Source: a bacterium
Lineage (GTDB): Bacteria > Margulisbacteria > Marinamargulisbacteria > JAAEMD01
Reading direction: 5' to 3'
Assembly: GCA_024225875.1 (NCBI GenBank)
Contig: JAAEMD010000131.1
Coordinates: 1 to 7,903, forward strand
DNA length: 7,903 nt
Both the position numbers and the translations under genes were made by a program. Position 1 is the stretch's first letter. Each line of letters begins with the position of its first letter. The notes below the pieces were generated by a model that saw nothing but the letters and a program-made list of their open reading frames with translations, had not been told where the DNA came from and did no database searches. Below are positions 1 through 7,870 of this stretch, one piece after another.

Positions 1-601
1 GATTATGAAAATAAAAGAACGTATTAGTAATATAAACATAATCGCCTTCAGCAATCAAAACCCTGAAGATATAAATGAGATTAGAAAAATAATAATTCCT
101 GACAAGACATACTGTTTGCTGGGATCTTCCGGTGTTGGAAAAACTACATTATTAAATAAACTTTCCGGTAATAATTTATTCTGTACACAGGCAGTTAGAA
201 AAAAGGATAAAAAAGGTCGCCATACCACCTCAGTAAGACATCTTATACGATTAGAAACAGGAGCCTTCATTATAGATAACCCGGGGATACGTGAACTTGG
301 AAATATAGATGTCAATACAGGATTAAACAGTATTTTTGATAAAATAAATCTTTTAAGTAAGGATTGCAAATTTAAAAACTGCACCCATCAGCATGAAAAA
401 AAGTGTGCCGTTTTGCAGGCTGTCGATAATAAGCAGTTATCAGAGAAAGGTTATCAAAACTACATGAAACTAAAGAAAGAGTCCGATTACAATAAAATGA
501 ACAGCCTGGAAAAAAGACGTAAAGATAAAGCACTGGGAAAGTTCTATAAGAAAACTCTCAAAGAAATTAATAAAACAGGAAAAACACAGGATATCCGATA
601 G
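1..601 (+). CDS. rsgA: Ribosome small-subunit-dependent GTPase A (RsgA/YjeQ), 3' part, 5' end outside the window
   Basis: RsgA is a circularly permuted GTPase that checks late 30S subunit maturation and releases assembly factors in the cytoplasm. The visible part, numbered from the first in-window ATG at position 5, has the G1 P-loop GSSGVGKT (residues 40-47), a KGRHTTS switch region (70-76) and a G3 motif DNPGI (91-95; the family usually has DTPG). It ends with the family's zinc site, C121-x4-C126-x-H128-x5-C134, spaced as in E. coli YjeQ, and a basic C-terminal tail. The reading frame is open to the left edge (an ATT codon precedes the ATG). The N-terminal OB-fold and G4 NKxD motif, which come first in this permuted family, are absent. 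So the ATG at 5 is almost certainly internal and about half of a normal 300-350 residue protein lies upstream. G1 ends in GKTT rather than the usual GKST, a conservative change. It stops with TAG. I see no convincing terminator behind it. Confidence 0.95.
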   Translation, partial: IMKIKERISNINIIAFSNQNPEDINEIRKIIIPDKTYCLLGSSGVGKTTLLNKLSGNNLFCTQAVRKKDKKGRHTTSVRHLIRLETGAFIIDNPGIRELGNIDVNTGLNSIFDKINLLSKDCKFKNCTHQHEKKCAVLQAVDNKQLSEKGYQNYMKLKKESDYNKMNSLEKRRKDKALGKFYKKTLKEINKTGKTQDIR

Positions 602-602
602 T

Positions 603-618
603 CTAAACATCTAAACAT
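603..618. repeat. Two tandem copies of the 8-bp unit CTAAACAT
   Basis: Directly after the rsgA stop codon the unit CTAAACAT occurs twice head to tail (603-610 and 611-618), followed by one further C. It is non-coding and too short to be a recognised element. It may be chance in AT-rich sequence, a replication-slippage product or a binding site. Confidence 0.45.
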
Positions 619-714
619 CACTTTCAGGTGAATATGTTAAGCTGGTTATCACCACTTTTACAGTTCTAATCAGGTGTTAGCAAAAGCTATTTAGAATAAT
701 AAAAAATAGAGTTA

Positions 715-743
715 TTGGCTTGAGATAAATATTATTATAAAAT
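715..743 (+). promoter_or_regulatory. Possible sigma-70-type promoter for the 752-7837 gene cluster
   Basis: TTGGCT (715-720, four of six matches to TTGACA) is followed after 17 bp by TAAAAT (738-743, five of six matches to TATAAT). The gap of 150 bp before the membrane-protein gene is the only sizeable upstream space for the four-gene cluster. Transcription would begin close to position 750, almost at the ATG at 752, which would give a leaderless or nearly leaderless mRNA. In sequence this AT-rich, -10-like boxes are common, so this is a candidate only. Elsewhere in the gap there is a 5-bp inverted repeat (GGTGA 627-631 / TCACC 649-653) that is too weak to call a terminator. Confidence 0.3.
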
Positions 744-751
744 AATGTACT

Positions 752-2698
752 ATGAACAAAAATAAGGTAGTATTATTTTTTGATATAGCGTTCCTGGCAC
801 TTTTTACCATTCTTTTAGTTGGGATCCCTCTAGTATTCACCTCTTATACCAGGTCTGTTTTTGAAGTTAACAAGATGCTTTTAATGAGATATGTGACTAT
901 GATTACATATGTACTGTGGCTATTTCGATATATTCTTTTAAAAGATAGCGGATTTGATAACAGTGCCGATGAGAGTTTTAATATCACAGGTTTTAAATGG
1001 AAGAAAACAGGCATTGAAATTCCTGTTTTAATATGGCTTGTTATTAATATTCTATCAACTATATTCTCTCAAAATATTAAAGTAGCAATAATTGGTGCTT
1101 ATGACAGATGGGAAGGCATAATAACAATTTTTAACTATATGATGCTTTTTATGATGTTTGTGAAATTAACAACAAGAAGGTTACAGGTCCAGTTTTTTCT
1201 AGCTGCTATATTAGGATCAAGTATTATATCTGCCGCATATGGAATATATCAGAGTTTAGGTCGTGATTTTATGCGCTGGAGCGTAGATCCAACAAAGAGA
1301 GTATTTGCCTGCATTAATAATCCGGTCCATTTTTGTGCTTATATGGCAATGGTTGTTCCTTTAGGGTTAGGATGGATATTATATTTTGTAGCAAAAGATA
1401 AAAACAGAGGTAGTATATCAATCTGGCATGAAACTGCCAGATGGTTAATATTTATATCAATTTCCATCTGTTTCTATGCTCAATTTTTATCTTTTTCTAA
1501 AGCAACATGGCTTGGATTTGTTGGTTCTATGACACTATTTTATTTATTTGTCACAAGGGATCTGAACATAGATAGTCCGCTCAAATTTTTCACAGACTTT
1601 TTTATCTCTTCTATAGCAATAGGTTCATACTATATGACCGATCTTTTTAATCTACATAAAAAGCACTGGATTATCGGATTAATAATATTTATGATTCTAT
1701 CTGGTTACATTTTATACTCTTATTTTTTTACTCAAAAGAGCAGCAGGAGCCTGAAAGAAAGGCGGAAAGAACTTGCTTATGTTATACTTTCCTCAGTAGT
1801 TTTGTATATTACGTTTAATTATAATTTAGCTGCTTTAAATAAATTTGTATCCATACCTGTATATTTATGTTTAGCTGCATATTTTATTATTTTATCTTTA
1901 AAAGTGGACGGGTTATTACAAAAGTATTTTTCGCGTATAGTTATTATTTTTCTTTTTGCCAAACTACAGTTTGTTGCAATATCTATAACAAATATTTTAC
2001 TTTATACACTTCTAACTACCGGCTATATTTTTCTTTTAAAAAAGAATACCCTCTTAAAAAAAGAGACAGTATTCTGGCTGTCCAGCTTTTTAATTATCTC
2101 AGCCCTTATAATAATAATTCCCAGCATCCCTATTCATTTGTCCAGTATTTCAAATGATAAAGAACCAAACGGTGGCCTGAAGGTTCTGCAAAATGTACAG
2201 GGCCGACTGGTATCTTATGCAAATATTGCGATTGCAGGTTCAGCAAGAACATCTATGTGGAAGAGCTCCTTTCCATGGATAAGGGACTACTGGTTATTAG
2301 GTTCCGGGCCTGATACGGTTAAATATATGTACCCAAAATACCGTAGATCTGAGTATGGAATCCTGGAAGGAGGACATAATTATACACCTGACAGACTGCA
2401 TAATGAGTATTTAAACACACTCGCAACCAGAGGTATACTGGGCTTTGTGTCCTACTATTTAATATTTATTACAGGCTGGTATTTACTGGTTCTCAGCGGG
2501 TTAATAGAGCTTAACTTTAACAGGTACAGCTATATTGCTATAGGCATAGTTACAGGAGCATCGATCTATCTTGGCCAGGTTTTTTTCAATTTTGGTGTTG
2601 TTGCTACACTGGTTTTATTTTATTCATTTATGGGTATCGGTCTGGCAATTGTGCATCATCCGGATTTCAGGGTAAAAGATGAAGAAGAAGAAAATTAA
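752..2698 (+). CDS. O-antigen ligase / Wzy polymerase family polytopic membrane protein
   Basis: A 648-residue, very hydrophobic protein with about a dozen or more predicted membrane segments along its length, placing it in the cytoplasmic membrane. Members of this superfamily (WaaL ligases, Wzy polymerases, PglL-type transferases) move or polymerise lipid-linked glycans on the outer face of that membrane. Family-like landmarks are YDRWEG (117-122), the INNPVHFCAY stretch (188-197), SFSKATWLG (247-255) and SARTSMWKSSFPWI leading to GSGPDTV (497-523). The Wzy_C-type motif DRLHNEYLNTLATRGILG (547-564) follows; its H550 corresponds to the His of the usual HN motif. It is longer than a typical WaaL (about 400 residues) because of extra membrane segments around 300-460. 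The tail DEEEEN is acidic. An in-frame TAA at 743-745 makes ATG 752 the earliest possible start, and no Shine-Dalgarno sequence precedes it. The last 20 bp overlap the TPR gene. The glycan substrate cannot be told: no glycosyltransferases lie nearby. Confidence 0.85.
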   Translation: MNKNKVVLFFDIAFLALFTILLVGIPLVFTSYTRSVFEVNKMLLMRYVTMITYVLWLFRYILLKDSGFDNSADESFNITGFKWKKTGIEIPVLIWLVINILSTIFSQNIKVAIIGAYDRWEGIITIFNYMMLFMMFVKLTTRRLQVQFFLAAILGSSIISAAYGIYQSLGRDFMRWSVDPTKRVFACINNPVHFCAYMAMVVPLGLGWILYFVAKDKNRGSISIWHETARWLIFISISICFYAQFLSFSKATWLGFVGSMTLFYLFVTRDLNIDSPLKFFTDFFISSIAIGSYYMTDLFNLHKKHWIIGLIIFMILSGYILYSYFFTQKSSRSLKERRKELAYVILSSVVLYITFNYNLAALNKFVSIPVYLCLAAYFIILSLKVDGLLQKYFSRIVIIFLFAKLQFVAISITNILLYTLLTTGYIFLLKKNTLLKKETVFWLSSFLIISALIIIIPSIPIHLSSISNDKEPNGGLKVLQNVQGRLVSYANIAIAGSARTSMWKSSFPWIRDYWLLGSGPDTVKYMYPKYRRSEYGILEGGHNYTPDRLHNEYLNTLATRGILGFVSYYLIFITGWYLLVLSGLIELNFNRYSYIAIGIVTGASIYLGQVFFNFGVVATLVLFYSFMGIGLAIVHHPDFRVKDEEEEN

Positions 2699-3818
2699 TA
2701 AGACAAAAAACGATATTAATCAGAAGGCTGTCAGCCAGCCTGAAAACAAAAATCCTGACTTGATCTACTTAAGTAATATAACTCATTTTCACTGGCTTAT
2801 ATTATTTATATTTTTAATATTAAATATTATAGGTTTCTGGCAGTTTTTTCTACCATTTAAGGCTGAGAGGCACTTTAGAAATGCCTATCACTATGATGCT
2901 TTTCAAAAATACAAATTTGCTGTAGAAGAGTATGTAAAAGCTGTTAAATATGCACCATGGGAAACACATTATTACACAAGTCTGGGTAGAACTTTTGAAA
3001 AGGTCGCAAAACTGGTAAAAAACAACGATAAATATAAATTGGAAGTTCTAACAACAGCGTCAAATCTATATAGACATATAATAGATATGGACCCTGTTAA
3101 TCCATGGTTTAAAAATCGTCTTGCAACTATTTATTTTGAGATGGAAAAAATAGTAAAGAATGAAAAATTAAAAAAAGAATACCACAGGCTGGGTGCAGAA
3201 ATGATAGATCAGGCCGCAGAAAACGATAACCAGAATCCATTATTCCAATTAAATAAAGCTTATTATTTACACAAGACCGGCAAGGTAGATGAAGCAATAA
3301 AATATTATGAAACAGTTGTGCATATGGATAAAAGAATGCTGGAGGCACGTTATAATCTTGCCGGTTTATATCGCGAGAAGAAAATGCTCGATAAGGCTCT
3401 TGATCATTATACATCAGTTTATAAACAGAACCCTGATTTTCCCAGTATAAAGTTAGCTATAGCAAGCTCTTATATGTTAAAAAATGACCTGCGTAATGCT
3501 GTTATTTACCTTGAGGAAAATATTAAGTCAGAACCCAGACATTTTGAAACCATCAAAAATCTAAGCGCAATATACTTCAGTCTTAAACAGTACAGGAAAA
3601 GTCTGGAATCATATAAAAAGTTAATAACTTATTATCCTGAAAAAGAACAGCAGTTTCATCAGTACTATATACAGTCTGCTGTATATGCCAAGTTACCCTA
3701 TTTAGCTGAAAAGGAACTGGTAAAATATATAAAAAAATATCCTGCCGATAAAATGGCCAGGAAACAATCCAGGGCTGTAAAAGAGCTTATAAAGAAAGTA
3801 TCCAGAAAGAAAAATTGA
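2679..3818 (+). CDS. Membrane-anchored tetratricopeptide-repeat (TPR) protein, partner of the ligase
   Basis: A 379-residue protein with a Lys-rich cytosolic start, one hydrophobic segment (about 38-59) and then a soluble helical region facing outward if the positive-inside rule holds. TPR-like 34-residue units are visible at about 69-94, 186-219, 220-254, 255-288, 289-322 and 324-357, with typical signatures such as GKVDEAIKYYETVV and ARYNLAGLYREKKMLDKALDHY. The 95-185 stretch is probably a degenerate repeat pair. TPRs mediate protein-protein contacts; there is no catalytic motif. ATG 2679 lies inside the ligase gene in another frame, with a weak AGGG at 2669-2672 six bases upstream. In many bacteria a ligase of this kind carries a C-terminal TPR domain in the same polypeptide, so I infer that this protein assembles with the upstream product, perhaps organising polysaccharide export or polymer length. 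The C-terminus (KKVSRKKN) is basic. It ends in TGA, overlapping the hflX start. Confidence 0.85.
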   Translation: MKKKKINKTKNDINQKAVSQPENKNPDLIYLSNITHFHWLILFIFLILNIIGFWQFFLPFKAERHFRNAYHYDAFQKYKFAVEEYVKAVKYAPWETHYYTSLGRTFEKVAKLVKNNDKYKLEVLTTASNLYRHIIDMDPVNPWFKNRLATIYFEMEKIVKNEKLKKEYHRLGAEMIDQAAENDNQNPLFQLNKAYYLHKTGKVDEAIKYYETVVHMDKRMLEARYNLAGLYREKKMLDKALDHYTSVYKQNPDFPSIKLAIASSYMLKNDLRNAVIYLEENIKSEPRHFETIKNLSAIYFSLKQYRKSLESYKKLITYYPEKEQQFHQYYIQSAVYAKLPYLAEKELVKYIKKYPADKMARKQSRAVKELIKKVSRKKN

Positions 3819-5098
3819 TATACGAAAAAAAACAAACAGTCCGGACCATTATATTTGGCCTTGATTTGCATGAAAACAAAACTGCCTGGTCTATTGAAGA
3901 ATCTCTTAATGAACTTGCTGAACTTTGTATAACAGCAGGGCTGACCGTATCAGGAAGATTAATACAAAAAAGGAAAAATCCACATCACAGTTGTTATATA
4001 GGTCAGGGTAAGCTTGAAGAGTTAATTAGTTTAATTAATAAGACCAGTGCTGAGGTTTTAGTAGCAGATGATGAGCTTACTCCTACACAATATAAAACCC
4101 TGGAAAAGAAGTTAAAAATAAAAATATTAGACAGGACAAGTCTTATACTGGATATATTTTCTTTTAGAGCACGGACCTATGAAGCTAAATTACAGGTTGA
4201 GCTGGCTCAACTGGAATATTTAATGCCCAGACTGACAAGGATGTGGACACATTTATCACGGTTAGGCGGAGGTATTGGGACCAGAGGACCAGGAGAGAAG
4301 CAGTTAGAAGTAGATAAGAGACAGATAAGAAGAAGAACCAGTACAATTAAACGTAAATTAGAAAAAATAAAAGAACATAGACGGACCAGAAGGATGAAAA
4401 GGCAGGCAGTACCAGCTGTAACAGCTGCAATCGTAGGATATACTAATTCCGGGAAATCAACATTATTAAATAAACTTACGAAGTCCGGTGTTTTAGTAGA
4501 GAATAAGCTTTTTGCGACACTGGACCCTGCAACAAAAAAATTAGTTCTTCCAGGTAAAGATAATGTTCTTTTAACAGATACTGTTGGTTTTATACAAAAA
4601 TTACCTCATCAGCTGGTGAGTTCTTTTAGAGCTACAATGGAAGAGATTATTGATGCCGACATCTTAATAAGAGTTGTAGATGCTTCCAGCCCAAATTTCT
4701 TATCAATGATTGAAACAGCAGATAATATTCTTAAAGAACTGGAGGCCTTTTCCATACCTCAGATTTTTGTTTTTAATAAAACTGATAAACTGATATCTTT
4801 TTCCAAATTAAATGACGTAATTAAAAACTATAAATATACAGTATGTATATCAGCCTTAAAAGAGATAAGATTAGAAGAGTTATTAGCTACTATAGATAAG
4901 CTGCTGGCTTTTAAAAGAAAACAGTTTGTTTATCGTATCCCTTATAAAAGAATGGATATTATAAATTTGCTGCACAACTTTGGCGTAATCGTTAATAAGA
5001 GCTATTATAATGATGTTATTAAGGTTGAGGTTATGATTAATTCGGTTATTGGCGAAAAGATAATGGGCCAGTTATATTCAAACCAGGGCTATGACTAA
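3815..5098 (+). CDS. hflX: Ribosome-splitting GTPase HflX
   Basis: HflX binds the 50S subunit and splits stalled or stress-arrested 70S ribosomes using GTP. The full 427-residue length matches the family (426 in E. coli). In order: the N-terminal HflX domain with the GQGKLEEL element (63-70), the ILDRT-DIF-RARTYEAKLQVELAQLEY region (104-135) and the hallmark GGGIGTRGPGEKQLEVDKR (151-169). A basic coiled linker (about 170-195) leads to the GTPase domain: G1 GYTNSGKST (208-216), G2 around FATLDPAT (233-240), G3 DTVGF (255-259), G4 NKTD (321-324) and G5 SALK (346-349). The small C-terminal domain is also present (about 370-427). All nucleotide-binding motifs look intact. The start is TTG at 3815, overlapping the upstream stop as TTGA. 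There is no ATG before the hallmark region and only an AGAAAG purine tract as a possible ribosome site. The tight overlap implies translational coupling to the TPR gene. The stop is TAA. Confidence 0.95.
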   Translation: MIYEKKQTVRTIIFGLDLHENKTAWSIEESLNELAELCITAGLTVSGRLIQKRKNPHHSCYIGQGKLEELISLINKTSAEVLVADDELTPTQYKTLEKKLKIKILDRTSLILDIFSFRARTYEAKLQVELAQLEYLMPRLTRMWTHLSRLGGGIGTRGPGEKQLEVDKRQIRRRTSTIKRKLEKIKEHRRTRRMKRQAVPAVTAAIVGYTNSGKSTLLNKLTKSGVLVENKLFATLDPATKKLVLPGKDNVLLTDTVGFIQKLPHQLVSSFRATMEEIIDADILIRVVDASSPNFLSMIETADNILKELEAFSIPQIFVFNKTDKLISFSKLNDVIKNYKYTVCISALKEIRLEELLATIDKLLAFKRKQFVYRIPYKRMDIINLLHNFGVIVNKSYYNDVIKVEVMINSVIGEKIMGQLYSNQGYD

Positions 5099-5128
5099 AC
5101 TCTTATATTTCTGTGGAATTTTTTACCA

Positions 5129-7837
5129 GTGAATGATATCAGATATTCTTTTGATTTTATTATAGACGAAAAAAACCAGCTTTTATTAACAGTTGAAGTA
5201 AAGTGGAAGCAGGAGACTGTTCCTCTTGCCCTGGCATCACTTATGTCTTTTCTATATCAAAATGAAAGCAGCTTATCTGAAGAAGATTTAGAGTTCTGCT
5301 ATAGTTTAGCCAGGTTTGTTAAAAAGATAGAAAGTGGCAATAGTTACATATTTGCGATCCCTGATGATCAGGATATGGGATTGTTCTTTAATAAAGCACT
5401 GGAACTGGATAGAGCTGTTTTCTGGAAAAGAAATGGCAGATATCAAAAGCTGCAGCATGATGAGTTAGTTCCTGTAACAATATTAGTAAAACAACATAAA
5501 TCATTACTGGTTTGTGAGATGGTTAATAGAGATGAGTGGCTGAAAAATATTTTCTCATTTATGATTTTTAATACTTCAAGGGAAAAATTATATTTCTGTA
5601 ACGGAACAATAATTAAGAATATATCTAATGAGTTAGAGGTATTCATTAATCAATTAATGGATAAAAATAAAATAACATTTGATTCTACAGAAGCTGAATA
5701 TTTTATCAAAAATATATACGAACCAAATAAAAAGAAAGTGTACTGGCAGATAAAAGCAGATTTTTCCGAAATATTACCACAAAGCATTGATCCTGCACCC
5801 TGTCTTACTCTAACATTTTCAGATAATATACTATCACCTGCCCTGTCTTTTAAGTATGCTTCTATTATTATATTTCCGGATAACAAAGAATCGATAATTT
5901 CAGATAAAAAAAATGATAAAAGGTATCTTCGTGATATGGAAATGGAAGTAATATATCAACAGGATCTAATGGATCTTTTCACAGAAAATGACCTTCCTTT
6001 TATGTTGCAGAACCCGAGAGATATAGCTGAATTTATGAAAAAAGTAGTACCTGTTTTAATTGAACGTGGATGGTTTATTGATTCGAACGTACCTGAGTTT
6101 AATATAATCAAAGAATCAGCAGATATAGACTTCACCATCCAGTCATCCGGTCAGGACTGGTTTTATTTTGAGCCTAACTGTAATATCAACGGCCAGAAGA
6201 TATCTTTACAGGAAATTGCCAGGCTAATGATTCAGGATCAGGGTTATATCAAAACAAAGTCCGGTTACGTTCAGATTTCAGAAAAATCACAAAAAGAGTT
6301 AAAGCTGCTAAGTAAATTCAATGCTTTTGGTGTAAACAGGAAGTTCAGCAAAATGGATATTTTACCTATGATATCGGCTTCTTCGATACAGGGCGGTAAT
6401 GATCAGAGCAGAAAACTGATCGACAGCATAAAAAATATTGATAGTTTTTCATCCCACAAACTACCCGGCAGTGACTTTAATGGCGAGTTGAGGTTATATC
6501 AACAGCATGGTGTCAACTGGATTAATTTTTTATATTCTACAGGGTTTGGAGGAGTTCTGGCCGATGATATGGGTCTTGGCAAAACCGTTCAAGTACTGGC
6601 ATTCTCAACATTTATAAAAGAAAAGCATCCCAAATTCATTATCTGTCCAACTAACGTAGTATATAACTGGGAACGGGAGATCACTAAGTTTCTCCCTGGA
6701 AAAAAAATCATAAATTATACAGGATCAAACCGATGCAGCAGGATTGAAGAACTGGAACATACAGATTTTATTATTAGTTCCTTCGGGATTATAAAAAATG
6801 ATCTTGAGTTCCTGGCAAAGATAAAGTTCTCTGCAATCTTCGTAGATGAGGCCCAGTACATGAAAAACTTTCAAACACAAATATCAAGGGCAATAAAGCT
6901 GCTGGACAGTCGTTTTAAGTTAGCTGTTACAGGAACTCCTGTAGAAAACCACTTATTTGATATATGGAATTTATTTGATTTTGTTATGCCCGGCTACCTG
7001 GGAGAGAAGAAAGTATTTGATATTGCAGTAAAAGACGGTCATAGAGAAATAATTAAAACTAAACTCAAACCATTTGTTATGAGACGTATTAAAGCTGAGG
7101 TTCTGGATTCATTACCAGCAAAAACAGAAATTATCATTAAATGCAATTTAAATGAAAATCAGGAGCTACTATACAAAACTGTTCTTGATGCTGCTAAAAA
7201 AGGTATAAAAAATGCAAAAGGTCAAAGAGAGTACTTGAATATACTTACATCTCTCTTAAAGTTAAGACAGGTGTGTATTCATCCCCGGTTATTAAATGAA
7301 TTTAAACACCAGAAAGACATGGAGTCAGCAAAGTTTGAAGAAGCAAAAAAAAGAATTATTGAGCTGATAGATGAGGGTAACAAAGCAGTTATATTTACAC
7401 AGTTTACAGGGATGCTGGATATTCTGGAGGACTGGGCACAGGAGAACAGCATCTATCTGGAAAGAATTGACGGTTCTGTAACTGGTAAAAAACGAATTGC
7501 TTCTATTGAGAGGTTTCAGAGTAGTAAAGAAGCTGGTTTATTTATTATTTCACTTAAAGCCGGAGGGGTAGGAATCAACCTGACCGCTGCCGATTATGTT
7601 TTACATCTTGATCCATGGTGGAATCCAGCTGTTGAATCTCAGGCTACAGATCGTGTTCACAGAATTGGGCAGAAGAATAAAGTCATTGTTTATAAGTTCA
7701 TTTCTAAAGGTACAATTGAAGAAAAGATTCTGGAGCTGCAGGAGCAAAAGAGGGAGCTGATTTCCAGTATAATTGATATTGAAGCTGATGGCGTAAAGAA
7801 ACTTGATATAGAGGAATTAAAATCGCTATTAATTTGA
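5129..7837 (+). CDS. SNF2-family DNA-dependent ATPase/helicase with bacterial N-terminal extension
   Basis: A 902-residue SF2 ATPase of the Snf2 group, probably remodelling DNA-protein complexes or translocating on duplex DNA. The C-terminal half has a full motor: a Q-like LRLYQQHGVNWI (454-465), motif I DDMGLGKT (479-486), Ia ICPTNVVYNW (505-514), II DEAQ (573-576; DEAH or DEAQ are both found), III VTGTPVEN (600-607), the FVMRRIK block (649-655), IV VIFTQF (754-759), V SLKAGGVGINLT (808-819) and VI QATDRVHRIGQ (838-848), then a GTIEEKI tail (861-867). Residues 1 to about 450 resemble the poorly characterised extension of bacterial SNF2 proteins, including a YLRDMEME segment (266-273) and a QDWFYFEP segment (342-349). 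I find no SWIM-type CxC...CxH zinc motif there. The start is GTG, 30 bp after hflX and in the same frame; no Shine-Dalgarno is evident and the next in-frame ATG is residue 39. The stop is TGA. The specific role is unknown. Confidence 0.93.
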   Translation: MNDIRYSFDFIIDEKNQLLLTVEVKWKQETVPLALASLMSFLYQNESSLSEEDLEFCYSLARFVKKIESGNSYIFAIPDDQDMGLFFNKALELDRAVFWKRNGRYQKLQHDELVPVTILVKQHKSLLVCEMVNRDEWLKNIFSFMIFNTSREKLYFCNGTIIKNISNELEVFINQLMDKNKITFDSTEAEYFIKNIYEPNKKKVYWQIKADFSEILPQSIDPAPCLTLTFSDNILSPALSFKYASIIIFPDNKESIISDKKNDKRYLRDMEMEVIYQQDLMDLFTENDLPFMLQNPRDIAEFMKKVVPVLIERGWFIDSNVPEFNIIKESADIDFTIQSSGQDWFYFEPNCNINGQKISLQEIARLMIQDQGYIKTKSGYVQISEKSQKELKLLSKFNAFGVNRKFSKMDILPMISASSIQGGNDQSRKLIDSIKNIDSFSSHKLPGSDFNGELRLYQQHGVNWINFLYSTGFGGVLADDMGLGKTVQVLAFSTFIKEKHPKFIICPTNVVYNWEREITKFLPGKKIINYTGSNRCSRIEELEHTDFIISSFGIIKNDLEFLAKIKFSAIFVDEAQYMKNFQTQISRAIKLLDSRFKLAVTGTPVENHLFDIWNLFDFVMPGYLGEKKVFDIAVKDGHREIIKTKLKPFVMRRIKAEVLDSLPAKTEIIIKCNLNENQELLYKTVLDAAKKGIKNAKGQREYLNILTSLLKLRQVCIHPRLLNEFKHQKDMESAKFEEAKKRIIELIDEGNKAVIFTQFTGMLDILEDWAQENSIYLERIDGSVTGKKRIASIERFQSSKEAGLFIISLKAGGVGINLTAADYVLHLDPWWNPAVESQATDRVHRIGQKNKVIVYKFISKGTIEEKILELQEQKRELISSIIDIEADGVKKLDIEELKSLLI

Positions 7838-7870
7838 TCTTACACCATGCTTTATAGCTGGCACAATAAT

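Noticed and set aside
5..601. rsgA as a complete short gene starting at ATG 5
   Set aside because: The frame is open to the left edge and the N-terminal OB-fold and G4 motif, which precede the P-loop in this permuted family, are missing; truncation by the window is the simpler explanation.
686..708. CTATTT...AAATAG inverted repeat as a terminator of rsgA
   Set aside because: The stem is only six weak pairs around an A-rich loop and no T-run follows, so it has no real terminator character.
1867..2157. A 96-codon open frame inside the ligase gene on the same strand
   Set aside because: It lies wholly within the clearly coding frame of the membrane protein, has a composition typical of an out-of-frame reading of hydrophobic codons, and shows no recognisable domain.
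2669..2700. Programmed -1 frameshift joining the ligase and TPR frames at the purine-rich overlap
   Set aside because: A -1 shift from the ligase frame does not enter the TPR frame (+1 or -2 is needed), no classic X-XXY-YYZ heptamer with a following stem is evident, and the TPR gene has its own ATG.
3127..3414. Reverse-strand open frame opposite the TPR gene
   Set aside because: It is antisense to well-formed TPR repeats, has no homology I recognise and no start signal; the other reverse-strand frames (within 55-384, 5443-5646, 5650-5886, 5956-6138) were rejected for the same reasons.
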